NCBI RefSeq assembly: GCF_918797505.1
Contig: NC_092800.1
Coordinates: forward strand, 34,896,263-34,960,262
Source: Bemisia tabaci
Lineage: Eukaryota > Arthropoda > Insecta > Hemiptera > Aleyrodidae
Direction of reading: 5' to 3'
Length of the DNA: 64,000 nucleotides
Positions 22,544-34,633 of this stretch are shown piece by piece. How positions within the stretch are numbered: position 1 is the first letter of the stretch; each line of letters begins with the position of its first letter. The notes beneath the pieces were generated by a model. That model ran no database searches, was not told where the DNA came from, and saw only the letters and a program-made list of their open reading frames with translations. A program made the position numbers and the translations under genes.

Positions 22544-22850
22544 GACGGACGCGAGTTTCATTTCAAGGCTCCGGTGGTGCTCTTTTGCACGACGGAACCA
22601 ACGAAGAACTTTCCTCGGGCACTTCCATTGAGCCGGAGGGGAAATCGGACGAAATGAAGTATAAACGAAAACGACCGGAGAGGGAAATAAAGTTGAAAGC
22701 GTGGTGACCGCGATTGCGATGATTTCCGCGACCCACTTTTCATCCTGACGATGCACCGCGTGTTCGGGCGGGATATGTACGCACCGAGAGTTTGACCTCT
22801 GACCGATTACCGCCATCGAGTGCCGGGATCCCTCGGGGACCGACCCAATG

Positions 22851-23281
22851 GCGCACCCCCAACTCCACCACCCTGTATACGGTTATTTCCGTCGTACAGT
22901 CGGCTTCGCCCCTGACCTGGGTTAAAATCAGGGATTATGGTGTGGATTTAGAGGTATTATCTCTGCATCCCTTATAATTGTATTGCAGGTTTATAGCGCA
23001 CCCCCAACTCCACCACCCTGTATTCGGTTATTTCCGTCATATACAATCGACTTCGCCCCTGGCCTGGGTTGAAATCGGTAATTATGGTGTGAATTTAGGG
23101 GTATTTTCTCTGCATCCCTTATAAATATTGTAGGTTTATGGCGCACCCCCAACTGCACCGCCCTGTATACGGTTATTTCCGTCATACAGTCGACTTCACC
23201 CCTGACCTGGGTTAGAATCAGTGATTATAGGGTGAATTTAGGGTTTAAATCCCTGCACCCCTTACAAATGTTGCAGGGATA
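22851..23281. repeat. Tandem array, three copies of about 145 bp
   Basis: Units start GCGCACCCCCAACT at 22851, 22996 and 23141. Each contains ACGGTTATTTCCGTC-like sequence, CCCCTGACCTGGGTT and a final TTGCAGG/TTGTAGG. No ORF spans all units. Confidence 0.9.
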
Positions 23282-23534
23282 CGACCGTGCTAGGAAAAAA
23301 CAGCGTATAAGCCATCAGACGTTGCCAAATTTCCTACGACAAATCACGAATTTCCAGGAGAATTTGCGAATATGGCGCTTCCCGGTTTTCAGAAGATTTC
23401 GTTCGTAATTTGATTTAAAAAGTCTGAAAATGTGACTGAAAAATATCCATAACATTCTTCAAATATACATTTTGCCTAAGATAAAATTTGGCAACATTCG
23501 AATGCACATAAGGCGTTTTTACTTAGCAAAGCAG
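23282..23534. mobile_element. G element copy 2
   Basis: CGACCGTGCTAGGAAAAAAC at left and GGCGTTTTTACTTAGCAAAG at right, with the TTGCCAAATTTCC arm. The ends are decayed, so no TSD is visible. Confidence 0.7.
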
Positions 23535-23646
23535 ATTATGAATTGCTGATAATTTGCAAGCGGTTCGCAAAGTCGCAATGTTGCGCATCGGTATAGTGAG
23601 GTTATGAATGTATGATGGATGATAACCTTCTTCAGCATGATCTCGG

Positions 23647-23812
23647 CTTGGAGCGCCTTCATTTTTTGTGATAATCTACGCTTCGTCGCGGAGTTAGTTA
23701 AGTTGCGTGACCCAACTGAACCCAACTGGCTTGGAGCGCCTTCATTTTTTGAGATACTCTACGCTTCGTCGCGGAGTTGGTTAAGTTGCGTGACCCAACT
23801 GAACCCGACTGA
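23647..23812. repeat. X tandem duplication, period 83 bp
   Basis: Two copies of CTTGGAGCGCCTTCATTTTT (23647 and 23730) with GTTGCGTGACCCAACTGAAC. Related diverged words occur at 62.53-62.63 kb. Confidence 0.85.
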
Positions 23813-24662
23813 GGTCACCGCTTCCACTATACACTCTCCTGAGTGCGCCTGTTACAACCATGATATCACGGAGGAAACGGAGCCTACTCACATTAAAAGC
23901 AACGAAATTAGTACTCAAATCTTGTGTCTTTTATTTTTGAAATTTATGTTTTCCTATTTCTTCACAAGTGGCTTTCAAATTTCCGGCGACTGCTAAATGC
24001 CTGAGACATTAGTAAAAATTTAGACAATTTTATAATGGAGAGATGATGAAGTGATAAAAAATATTTACGTGCACATTAAGGGTCATACAAATTTCAATGC
24101 AGCACGGGACAATTTTAAACTTTATCATTTCTCAACATCTGGGAATGGTAACCACTCAGCAAAGATATCTTAAAGATAATGGCGCCATTTCATACAAAAT
24201 GGTTGAATTAAAAACACCGCAAACGAGATACGTGGTCTAGTAATTCCACCGTCTTCAATTCATCTCATGATGAATTTGACGTTTGCTACTTTTTCTCCTC
24301 TAACTTGTGTTTTACCCTACCTCTTAAATGATTTATTTACGACTAGATAAAAGACTTAATACACGCGTTATATTAGGATAGGTATTTTTATGTTGAACCA
24401 GGAGTAACTACAACGCTATATCAGACGCACCACTTCGCCATGACACGGATGAATGAGGGGCACACTTGAGATTTCCGGATACCACTCGAGTACCTCTCTT
24501 CATACAGTTCAAGGAGTAGCTTCTTTACAAATGCATTTTGCGTTGTTTAAGACCCGTCCAATAAGATTGTACGATTCTATTTCATGCGACTGTTTCGTGA
24601 TGTAACGAATGGGTTTGTTGCACCTGGGAGAAACAATCGACTGGGAAATAAGTCAGATTATG
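23813..24662. other. Unassigned spacer
   Basis: No gene or repeat recognised. Confidence 0.35.
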
Positions 24663-24906
24663 CACTGGAAAAAAAAAAAAAAAAAAAAAAAACACATTGG
24701 ATCTAGAGTCCAGACTCTTAAAAACATCGACAAGAAAAAATACTCTTGATTTAATTGGATTTTTACTTGAATCAAGAACCAAGCCTCTTAATTTGAGCGA
24801 ATTTCCTTTTAATTTAAGCAAAAATCTGATTGAATCACGAGTATTTTTTCTTGTCATTGTTTTCAAGGGTCTGGACTCTAGATCCAATGTGTTCTTTTTT
24901 CTAGTG
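24663..24906. mobile_element. A element copy 3
   Basis: Left end CACTGG followed by an expanded A run of about 23. Right end TTCTTTTTTCTAGTG. TG on both sides. Confidence 0.9.
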
Positions 24907-25676
24907 TGGGTAAAATCTTACGCGGATCACGTTTAGTTAGTTTCTTTTTACTGGCAACTGGTTGATCGATTAATCGAATTAAGATTTGATTAGAATCAAC
25001 CGATTGTTAACATTTCGATACACCGATTGATCGGTTATTAAAAACTTCTAGTTCCTGCAGGTGACTAAAAATCCGCACGAAACCTCCTTTTTATCAAAAC
25101 CAGATTTTCGTTCAAAGCCGAAAGGTGCTGACATTTTATGGAAAAGTAGGATTCCGGGAGAAGACACGGATACAAAAGTGCCAAAAGCTAAATTACCATG
25201 GAAAATTTTTGGCATATATGCTTTTTAATTCTCGAATTCAGTATAAATGCCGGTTCCCGAAGGGACGTTAAACAACTGCGTTAGGGGAGAAAATTTTCAA
25301 AATTCGGCGCGCTTTTCAGAATTTTCCCTCTCGTTTTTTGGAAGGATAGCAAAAAATATCCTTTCATCAAAAAATTTTTCCGAGCGCTCGTGGATTTGCC
25401 GTTCAATTTCTGCACCTGTAGTTTGGTTGATTCTGGCCAAAACCACCGACTCGAGTAGCGCTGTGCAATGAAAATATTGCAATAAAATTGCGATTTATTC
25501 CATAAAAATTGAACTTTTTTTACCATGGAATTGGAATATTTCTACATCATTAGGTCGATAAATGCCGATTGTAAACAATCAACAGAGTGACTTCCATGTG
25601 TCAGAAAGATGGGCAATATGAAGTGCACTGAGAAATCGCAACTTATTTCAATTTCATTGCAATAAATTTCGATAAG
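24907..25676. other. Unassigned spacer
   Basis: Near 24960-25040 there are several ATCGATTAATCG and CGATTGATCGG words. No supported gene. Confidence 0.3.
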
Positions 25677-25991
25677 CAGGGTATCTACTGAAACAGGCTG
25701 CCCAAAAAGCAGTACTTTTACAGTATTTTTTAGCTCATACCCAAGAAATGCAGTGCCTCTTCAACAGAAAAATGCAGTACTTTTCCAGTATCCCCAATTA
25801 ACGAAATTCGAAAAATTTCAAACATTTGCATTTCTCGCTCAAATTGCGACCAAAATGACATACTTAAAATGAAAAAAAAATCCGGACCTTCTTGCGGAAT
25901 TTTCGCACTTTTCCGGTACTTCCGGACCGCCAGTAAAAAAATCAGTACTATTTCCGGACTTTCCGGAAATTCCAGATTTATAGGCACCCTG
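25677..25991. mobile_element. L element copy 2
   Basis: Ends CAGGGTATCTACTGAAAC and TTATAGGCACCCTG. Flanks TCGATAAG (25669-25676) and CCGATAAG (25992-25999), a 7/8 TSD of 8 bases, suggesting a hAT-type mechanism. Repeated GCAGTAC and TCCGGAC words inside. Confidence 0.85.
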
Positions 25992-26346
25992 CCGATAAGC
26001 CGCATGTGCCTTCAATCAGTAGATAGGCAACAAACACAACATTCTGACGGAGTAGCAACCTTACTATTTAATTGCTATTAATAGCAATCTGAGCTACTTG
26101 GGTAATTTAAAACCGAAATAGAATTTTCCGAAGTTAGAGTGCCAGCGCTAGGACAGCGCGGCAGGCGTGGAAATTCCTAAGAAGGTACTCTATATACAAG
26201 GGAACGGAATTCGCGAGGCGGCGACGCGGAACGAAATTACGCGTGACACCTGGGACAAACGAATGCGATATTCAATTCCGATAATCAACTGACAAATGAG
26301 GGAGGTATTGCAGGGTGCATTGTGAAGCGCCGAGGCGGGCGGGATC

Positions 26347-26360
26347 GGGGGGGGGGGGGG
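26347..26360. repeat. G14 homopolymer
   Basis: Fourteen G residues in a GC-rich spacer (26120-26620) that has no supported gene. Confidence 0.95.
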
Positions 26361-26629
26361 AGGACGGATTGCAAGGGCTGGAAGACACTGCGAAAAGGGA
26401 GCCGGCGAAAAACCCCGCAGGAGGGGGGCGGGGGTTGAACAGGAAACCCCGGGATATTAAAACGCGGGCTCCGAGCGCAAGAAAGTAGGTCGCCAGATGA
26501 AAATATTTTACGACTGAGTCCTGTCCCGTTGCCGTCCTGCCGAGGCAGAGACAGAGGGGGACTCCGACAGGGTTGCAAGTCTGGGAAAGCTTTGAAAGTT
26601 TCCCCGGAAAAATCCCTTGTTTGACGAAG

Positions 26630-27500
26630 AAATACCTCTTTCCCTTCTTTCTTTCTTTTCCCTCTTCCTAGTCTCCTCCACCTTCTCTTCTTCTCCTTCC
26701 TCTTCTTCTACTACTCTTATTCCCACACTGGAAAAAAAACACATTGGATCTTGAGTCCAGACTCTTAAAATCATCGACAAGAAAAAGTACTCTTGATTCA
26801 ATCAGAATTTAGCTTAACTCAAGAACCAAGCCTCTTAATTTAAGCGGATTTCGTTTTGATTCAAGCAAAAATCCGATTGAATCAAGAGTATTTTTCTCTT
26901 GTCGATGTTTTCAAGAGTCTGGCCTCTAGATCCAATGTGTTTTTTTTTCCAGCGCACTTCTGATACAATTACTACTACCACTTACATTCTTAATTGAAAA
27001 TTCCCCCGGTAAAAATCCCTCTTTTGACGAAAAACTCCTGTTTTCCCCCTTCATTACCTCTTTCCTTCTTCTCTTCCTTCTTCCTTTCCCCCTACCTTCT
27101 CCTCTTCTTCTATTCTTCTTCTTCTACTACCATTACTCCTACTTCTCTACTACTTTACATCTCTTGTGCACGATTCCCCACGTAAAAATCCCTTGTTCGA
27201 CAGAAAAATCCCCCTTTCCCTTCTTCCTACTCTCCCCGCCTTCTCATCTTCTCCTTTTTCTTCTTTTACTACTATGCTCCTACTTCTTCTTCAAATACTA
27301 TGGCTACTTCTATTCCTTATTCCGCTTCTTCCTTTTCTCCTACTCTTTTTACCTTCTTCATCTTCTTCTTCTTAAGTATTGCACTACTACTTTTTCAAAC
27401 TTACTCAAATTCTTCTCTCTGTATTATTCCTCTTCTTTTCGACCTCTTTATTTTTCTGCTTCTTCTTCCTCCTCCTCTTCTTCTTCTACCTCTTCTTCAA
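26630..27500. repeat. CT-rich (TTC/TCC) low-complexity tract, split by A4
   Basis: Nearly pure pyrimidine blocks at 26636-26720 and 26990-27500, with near-repeats AAAAATCCCTTGTTTGACG, AAAAATCCCTCTTTTGACG and AAAAATCCCTTGTTCGAC, so a unit of a few hundred bases may itself be repeated. Serine/phenylalanine/leucine-rich frames here are compositional. Confidence 0.8.
26726..26954. mobile_element. A element copy 4
   Basis: Ends CACTGGAAAAAAAACAC and TTTTTTTTCCAGCG. CA flanks both sides. Inserted in the CT-rich tract. Confidence 0.88.
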
Positions 27501-27562
27501 ACGGAGGAACAAGAACTTACGAGTGAATTCAAAATAACGATTCAAGTTTCTCCTGCCCTTAA

Positions 27563-27703
27563 AAGGATTACATTTTGCAATAAGGAACCACTATCTCTGG
27601 CTCTCACATATAAGCACACACCTGCACAGGGAAACCAATCACATTTATGCTGTTTCTAAAATGGGCTAGAAATAGTGGTTCCTTATTGCAAAATGTAATC
27701 CAA
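27563..27703. mobile_element. C element copy 4
   Basis: GGATTACATTTTGCAATAAG to CTTATTGCAAAATGTAATCC, essentially perfect ends. Useful as the intact reference for the A1 empty site. Confidence 0.88.
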
Positions 27704-28026
27704 ATAATATCTCCAGTTTTCTCAGTGTCTCCGAGCAGAACAATTTAACCACGACTGCACAACTACGCACGGTAGTCGTCCGACACGACGAGGGTTCAGG
27801 CACGACAAGCGGGGAATTTTTTACCTTGTACCGAGGCAACCCTGCTCATGTTCCCAACCCCTATCTCTGCAGGGATAATTTGACCAAATCCCTCATCTTG
27901 AGATTAGAGGGGGCTTTGGTACGGGTCGTGCGAGAGAAGTGGTGAGCTTTTGGACATGCATCAGGCTAAGTCTCGGATCACAATCCGACTGTGACGTCAT
28001 TCTGAGAAGTCTACGGTGATTATATT

Positions 28027-28486
28027 GTCGTGCTCGGAAAAAACACCATATGAGCATTCCAGTGTTGCCAAAAGTCCCTTCGATAATTCGTTTTTAAGAA
28101 TGTTTAACAAAATACTTCCTAAAAATTTTTAAAATTCCAATATTAAAATGTGCACTGGAAAAAAACACATTGAATCTAGAGTCCAGACTCTTAAGAACAT
28201 CGACAAGAAAAAATACTCTTGATTCAATCGGATTTTTGCTTAAATCAAGAACCAAGCCCCTTAATTTGAGCGGATTTCCTTTTTATTTAAGCAAAAATCT
28301 GATTAAATCAAGAGTATTTTTCTTTGTCAATGTTTTCAAATGTCTGGACTCTACATCCAATGTGTTTTTTTTTTCCAGTGTGTGGACAATGCCCTGAAAA
28401 ATTCAAATTATCAAGATAAGACGTAATATGTAAGACAAAATTTGGCAACGCCCGTGTTTATACAACGTTTCACCATGACACAGCAG
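28027..28486. mobile_element. G element copy 3, interrupted by A5
   Basis: Left GTCGTGCTCGGAAAAAACAC, right TTTGGCAACGCCCG...ACAGCAG. A5 sits in the middle. Confidence 0.65.
28153..28380. mobile_element. A element copy 5, nested in G3
   Basis: Ends CACTGGAAAAAAACAC and TTTTTTTTTCCAGTG. TG on both sides (four bases TGTG also match). Confidence 0.9.
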
Positions 28487-28565
28487 CACAGAGAAGACTT
28501 TGCCGTTGCACAGAGGAAAAAACGAAACTACATTTTTTTTTGGCAAAAATTTCCACTCGCGAATG

Positions 28566-28818
28566 CTACCATGCTAAGGAAGAACGCCGTATGAACCTTC
28601 AGGCGTTGCCAGATTTCCCTTGATAAAAAACTAATTTCTTGGCCAACTAATGAATATTTTCCTTCCAATTTTTCAGATAATTTTCCTCGGAAGTCCACAG
28701 AGAAGTCCTGAAAATTTCAAGGGAAAATATTCACAAGTTTCCTCGGAAATGAAAAATTTATCGAAGGAAATTTGGAAGCTCTTGAATGTTCATAAGGCGT
28801 TTTTCCTTAGCACGGCAG
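28566..28818. mobile_element. G element copy 4
   Basis: CTACCATGCTAAGGAAGAAC at left and TTTTTCCTTAGCACGGCAG at right. 253 bp, the same length as G1. Confidence 0.8.
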
Positions 28819-29242
28819 GAGGGTATACTAACGCAGGAACTCTTAGGCGATTTATTGTGAGAATTGGACTGATTTTCCCCCTAATTCCACGCAAAAATCA
28901 GCGACATTTTCGACGGAAAATACACAATTAGATGCTCGTTTAAAATTAAATCCTTAGATTCAATTCTGCAATCTTAGAATTGGAAAACGACGGACGGACT
29001 GGTTCCATCGGCTGAAACCGAAGATGCACTGATAGAAAACTCCACTGTCGAATGTTGTCCTCGAGTGTTTTGAGGATACCACAGACAAAAGAATCAACCG
29101 CCAAGAAGAAAATTTGTGCTATTGAGGAACTCGCTTCAAAGCTTGCATTTGCAATTCAGTAGGGAATAACGTGCATAGAAAGAAAAGAAAAATGAAGATA
29201 GGCGTCGTTAACTGAACTTTCTGTCCCGCGATGCGTGAAGTT

Positions 29243-29487
29243 GCGCCGCACACTGGGCCTAATCAATAGGAAAAGTCGGACAAAATCTCGAAACTTTGCA
29301 AGCTTATATTTTCGAAAATATTAAACAAAAAAGTTTAAGAGTCATTCCATTGTTGATTCCGTAAAATTTCCTTTCGGTGACACCTTTCGAAACTGAATTT
29401 GTGACGAAATAAACCTAAAAATTTGGAATTTTAGCCAGAACTTTCATGTCGCTGGCCTCTTCTATTAGTTCGCACCACTGTGCCCCG
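29243..29487. mobile_element. M element copy 3
   Basis: GCGCCGCACACTGGG at left, ACCACTGTGCCC at right, with the CGGACAAAATCTCGAAACTT phrase of the family. Confidence 0.65.
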
Positions 29488-30306
29488 GTGGATTTGATGC
29501 CTTCTTTCCTGTTCCCTACGTTAGAAACGAGGCTGGCGTATTGAGCCTTTTTCAAAGGCAGACGTTCAGAAATTAGCATTACTCTGCCTCTAGCATCTTT
29601 CTGTCTGAGTTACGTGGTAAAAAGTTCAATTCACAGTTTTCTCAGAGAGCCTACAGACTTCAGTCTAAAAGGTTGACTGGGATTATTATTTAACTAACTT
29701 AGAATTCTCTTCGAAAGAGGCGCGCAGTTACATATTTTTCGATGAAAATCAATTCGAAGATTATTTCACTGGCGCTTTTTAAAAGATGATTAGCTCTTAT
29801 TCACTCCTTTCAATTTTAGCCGTACTTAAAAGGGGCGGTTTTCCAAGAAATAGACGTGGTAGCTTAGAATCAATAAATTTTCGACTAGTAGGATATTGCA
29901 CAACTTTTTCCTGCAGTCGTGTCAGAGACAAAGAGTTACCTTCCACTAAACTCTTGGCGACAAGTGGAAAATTTTATTTTTGGGATTCAACACTTCCTCA
30001 CGGACTTATATGAGGCAGCAAGAGTCATTACAATTTTTTCAGCTATTGACCTACCAAGAGGGGAAACGATTAGTTTTGGGTGGCGAAATGCGTCAAACAA
30101 GTTTATCAAACTTTGGTTCGTTTGCATAACAAAATACTCAGCACGTTGTTAAACATCCGCCTTTTACTCTTTGTAGGTAGGTCAGCAATTGAAATTTTGC
30201 GTCCTGAAATTAAAAGCTTCCACCATTGCTAAGATATCAATGGAGGGTCTCTTTTTGCATTCCAGTTAGAGCATCTATGAGGAGAGTATGGACAAGTCAA
30301 AAATAT
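29488..30306. other. Unassigned spacer
   Basis: Two open frames of about 75 codons near 29786-30152 have no recognisable motif. Confidence 0.3.
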
Positions 30307-30568
30307 GGAGCTCTTAGGTCCCAAAAGGGCAGCAAACTTTCTGTAGCACAGAAAATTTTACTGCCAATTTTCAGATTCGAACATCGAACTACGATGATCA
30401 AGAATATTCATAAGTGAGCGTTCTTCCGCAAAAATGAGTGGATTTATGCATGCAAAAACTAAGTAAAAAACGTGGTTGATACGCGCGGGTCGTAACAATT
30501 CAAATAATAAATCACTCTGAATAATTTGAATTCATACGTTAACTGACTTTTTGGATCATAAAAGCTCC
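30307..30568. mobile_element. P element copy 2
   Basis: GGAGCTCTTAGGTCCCAAAA at left, TTTTTGGATCATAAAAGCTCC at right; 262 bp. Confidence 0.75.
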
Positions 30569-31085
30569 AGGACCTAACCTAAAAATTACAGACATGTCCG
30601 TTCTCTCCAAATGTCTAGATACTGTACTCCAAATCATCCACAGGAAGAGTTTGAGTACGTACATAGGAGCTTGAGTAGGTGAATCCTGCATTTCATGAAA
30701 TCCTTCAGCCCTAGTTAGCTGTTGAGAATTTCAATGTAGACCGTAAGCGATTCGTTGAGGTCATGGATCTTGAACGGAATTAGAATTTCACGTAGAAACC
30801 GGACTGAGGCGAAAAAAAGCCGCGAATTGAGATCGCGAGGATTTACTTAAAATTGAGCAAGAGGGATAGGGAGGGGGGAGGGGCGGATCCGAAGGAGGGG
30901 GAGGCGGGGGTACGGGGAATAAAACATTACCCATTCGACACACAAACGAGAAACTACTTGTGTCCTCCTTTGAATGGACACAAAATGACACACATCCTTA
31001 TTAGGATCATCCTGTCGGAATCGAGACGGGACCGTTACCGTCGGCTTTTACACGTTTTCCCCCTTCAGCGACGAGTCGCGAATCA

Positions 31086-31207
31086 TTGACAATCGATATT
31101 ACCCCATTTGAAGCTATGGTAAAGAATCGATTACTGAGGTATACCATGAAAATCGATCCTTTTCATGCTTTGAGATGGCGGAAAGATCGACTTATCGCAG
31201 GGCAAGA
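31086..31207. mobile_element. E-like relic
   Basis: CCCATTTGAAGCTATGGTAA and AATCGATTACTGAGG match the E core (compare 9938-9972), but both ends are lost. Confidence 0.5.
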
Positions 31208-31246
31208 CACGCGACTGTCTCCCTTCCTTCAGGATCATCCTCACCG

Positions 31247-31667
31247 CACTGAAAAAAAATTCTCGGCGTTTTTACCAAGGTCCGTCGGTACCTTTACCAT
31301 CTCACTTTTTTTTACCAATTATTGGTAAATTTACCAAGACAGACTGGTAAGCTTACCTAAAAACCTGTATTTTTACTGTTTTTTTTTTCAGGTAAGAATA
31401 CCACTTTTATTGGTAATCAATTCCCGGTAACTTTGCCATTTTATCTCGGTAATTCTACCACAGTCGATAAAAAATATTGGCGTTTTCACCAAGATCCAGT
31501 AAAATTACCGAGAAAGTTCAATCATTTTACCGAGATTTCTCGGTAAAATCACCAATTCCATAAATGGTAATTTTACCAAGAAAAAACTGGGATCAAATAG
31601 AACCCTGAATTCTTGGTAATTTTACCCTTTTTTTTAGTAAATTCACAGAGATTTTTTTTTTTCAGTG
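31247..31667. mobile_element. B element copy 2
   Basis: 421 bp, closely matching B1, with ends CACTGAAAAAAAATTCTCGG and TTTTTTTTTTTCAGTG. CG flanks both sides (31245-31246, 31668-31669), a 2-bp TSD. No long flanking duplication, unlike B1. Confidence 0.9.
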
Positions 31668-32379
31668 CGGCTCCGTGGAAGTTGATAGGGAGGGGTCGAA
31701 TTTGATTTTATTGAAAGTTGGGGTACGTATACCTGGAGGAAACTAGTTGGTTACGCTAAACAATGGAAAAACGAATATTTTTGAAATTATTAAAAAGCGT
31801 TTTAAAAATGACCGAGGCGCTAGTTATAGTCGTTCCTAAAACAGCTCCTTTCTGTAGGTGGGGTACGTATAAATTACAGTGTGATTAGGGAAGCCGTTAA
31901 AATAGAGTCACTAATGGTGAAATATTTTCGAGGTTCGAGTGAAATTCGACAGAGAAACTTTTGAAATAGATCCTCGCAAAGGGATGACGATTATTTGGAA
32001 CTACAAAAAATTACGAAGCATGAAATGAAAAATTCTACGATTTGACAATATTTAAGATTGATTTGTAACATGTTTTTAAAAGAAAAATTTTTGTAATAGT
32101 CTTGTCATAGAGAACCAACTGACAATCTCAAGAATTTTTTGGAAATAGTACGAGGTTCCTGTCGTGTACATTTTTTGACCACTTTTTTTAATTGATCAAA
32201 AATTGTTCGACATTTTTTAAAATCTCGTTGTCAGGAGTTAAAATTACGAATTTTCAGATTAATTTTTTAAAAACTTGCACGAACGTATTTTTTAAAGTGC
32301 CGTTGGAAATATCATCGGAAAGTTTGTAAAATATTTATAAATATTTGTGTAATTTTACTATCGTTAAAATGCTTGAATA
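31668..32379. other. AT-rich unassigned spacer
   Basis: Nothing recognised. Confidence 0.4.
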
Positions 32380-32606
32380 CACTGAAAAAAACACACTGCA
32401 TCTAGAGTCCAGACTCTTGAAAACATTGACAAGAAAAATGACTCTTGATTCAATCAGATTTAAGCTTAAATCAAAAAGAAAGCCGCTCAAATTAAGAGGC
32501 TTGGTTCTTGATGTAAGCTTAAATCTGATTGAATCAAGAGTATTTTTTCTTGTCGATGTTTCTAAGAGTCTGGACTCCAGATCCAATGTGTTTTTTTCTT
32601 CCAGTG
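32380..32606. mobile_element. A element copy 6
   Basis: Ends CACTGAAAAAAACACAC and TTTTTTTCTTCCAGTG. TA on both sides. Confidence 0.9.
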
Positions 32607-33262
32607 TAAATACAGCTGGAAATCCATTTTCGCAATAAAAATGCCATTGAAGAAAATCCTAACAATCTTAAAAATTGTTTGACAAAATTGCTGAAAAAGT
32701 GCTGATTTACAAAGAAGGAACCAACTTCAATTTATCGAAAGTGGAGCTTTTAAAGCGAGGTCGCTAGAAACGACATGCGGAGGTGCATTTGTTATTTCGC
32801 CACCACCTTCTATTTTTCAGTGATTCTAGACAACAGAAGTGCAGTTTCAAGTCTCAGGAGCAGTTACTAGGGGTAGGTTAGTGGGTGGGCGGGGGTGGGG
32901 GGGGGGAGGCGGAAAGAAGGGCGCGTCGCGACGTTGCATGGAGACGGAGCTCCATTTGTTCGGCGCGACAAATTCCTCGAGCCGGGAGCGCGTTCGTGAA
33001 TGCATCAATCAACAGAACACTGCCAAGCGTTGAGTGGTGAGCTTGCCGTTATCAATTCACTTAAGAACGCTATTGGTATTACGTCACAGATAAGCGCTCA
33101 ACACCGTATAATTCTCGTCGGTAGCATTGAAAGAGGTCAGGGGCGCTTTCTGACTGAAAATTTAGGGAGAGCAGAGGGGGTCATGAGGTTGTTGTTTGGA
33201 GTGAATTATTTTGCGATGAGGAACTATCTCTGGCTCATTGCAAAAAAAACGTGTGTGCTATA

Positions 33263-34155
33263 CTACCGCGCTATGGAAGAACGCCGTATGAGCCTTCAGG
33301 CGTTGCCAAATTTCCTTGGATAAAACACAAATTTCCTGGTTAACTTATGAATATTTTCTTTCCAATTTTATAGATAATTGTGTTCGTAATTTAATCTAAA
33401 ACGTCTGAAAAATTCAAGTGGAAATATCCAAAATTTTCCTCAAAATCAGTGGCGTAACGGGCGCCCCCGCAGACCCTGCTATGCAGGGGGGCCCAAGCGC
33501 CAAGGGGGCCCTCGGCCACCGGAATTTTTTTTTCTCTCTCTCTTTGATGCTTAGCTTCGGTTTCAAACTTTGGGCCTTTACTTACCGAGATGGGGCTTCT
33601 TCCTCTGATTTTTATTGTTAGCTCGAGGTTTTTCATACTTCTTTCGGACTGTTCCGAACTTTTTGTTTGCTGGAGGGCCCCTGCCTTCCAATTTCCACTC
33701 AGTGATAACTAAATTTTTTTTCTTCTTTTGTCACTTTTCGTATTTCGGGCTTTGGGAGATACAATAATCTAAAGGCCCCCCAAGGCTCTTGGAGCCTTGA
33801 TCCTTGGGCCTGGGCCCCTCTGTACATCCTTGGGCCTGGGCTGGGCCCCCGCCACCCTTTAGATCCTTGATCCTTTAGGGGTCCCATATAATCGGGTACG
33901 GGATCTGGGACGGTGAGGGGTGAGGCATTCTACGTCCAAGTCCGTGATTTGACATGCCTCGGGCCAAAAAATGGGAAGGGGTGAGAGGGGGGATAATTTT
34001 GGAATTTTATCGACTTGGGGGGGGGGGGCCTACAAAAAATTTTGCAGGGGGGCCCAGCGGAAGTCCGTTACGCCACTGCTCAAATATACATGTTTTATTC
34101 GGGGACATTTGGTAACTCTCGAATGTTCGTACGGCGTTTTTCCTTAGCACGGCAG
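33263..34155. mobile_element. G element copy 5, interrupted by a hAT-like element
   Basis: Left CTACCGCGCTATGGAAGAAC, right TTTTTCCTTAGCACGGCAG. Flanked by TATA on both sides (33259-33262, 34156-34159). The middle is occupied by 33447-34078. Confidence 0.85.
33447..34078. mobile_element. hAT-like non-autonomous element nested in G5
   Basis: 632 bp with ends CAGTGGCGTAACGGGC and GTCCGTTACGCCACTG, typical of hAT elements. Flanks CTCAAAAT and CTCAAATA (6/8 TSD). G2 reads TTCTTCAAATATACAT at the equivalent unbroken site. The interior is rich in GGGGCCC words and codes for nothing recognisable. Confidence 0.85.
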
Positions 34156-34213
34156 TATAGTTTACCTGTGCAGATAAATGCTTTCATGGATGAGCCATGG
34201 ATAATGCACTAGA

Positions 34214-34354
34214 AATTCACTTCATTCTGCAATGCGGAACCAATAATTCTAGCTCATCCATCAGAGCATCTTTCTACATCGGAAAACTGATGACACATAC
34301 AATTTACTAAAATTAGCCAGGAATAATGGTTCCTTATTGCAAAACGAAGTCCTC
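34214..34354. mobile_element. C element copy 5 (diverged)
   Basis: CATTCTGCAATGCGGAACC opposite GGTTCCTTATTGCAAAACG. Confidence 0.7.
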
Positions 34355-34412
34355 TATCAAGATTAACCACTATTCCAGGTCCATTAAAAAAAAAGCACAA
34401 TGTGTGCATTTA

Positions 34413-34590
34413 CACTGAAAAAAGTATGAAAACTCCAACTTTACTCCTGGCTGATTTTGGCGCCAGGTATAAGAGTAGTTGCACAAGCCAGAGGTATGGT
34501 TGATCCAACCACATTTTTGGCGGACTCCACCTCTAACTGGTGCCACTGTACTCTTACATCTTGCGCCGAAATCAGCCAGGAGTATGGTAG
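34413..34590. mobile_element. Possible truncated CACTGA foldback
   Basis: Starts CACTGAAAAAAGTATGAAAA. ACTCCTGGCTGATTTTGGCGC pairs with GCGCCGAAATCAGCCAGGAGT about 100 bases later. No matching CAGTG right end is seen. Confidence 0.45.
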
Positions 34591-34633
34591 GGGATTGTGG
34601 TACCTTTATCTGTGTGGTTTCCCTACTCAGATA

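Noticed and set aside
27164..27659. Frames rich in S, F and L that look like membrane segments
   Set aside because: Direct translation of the CT-rich low-complexity tract.
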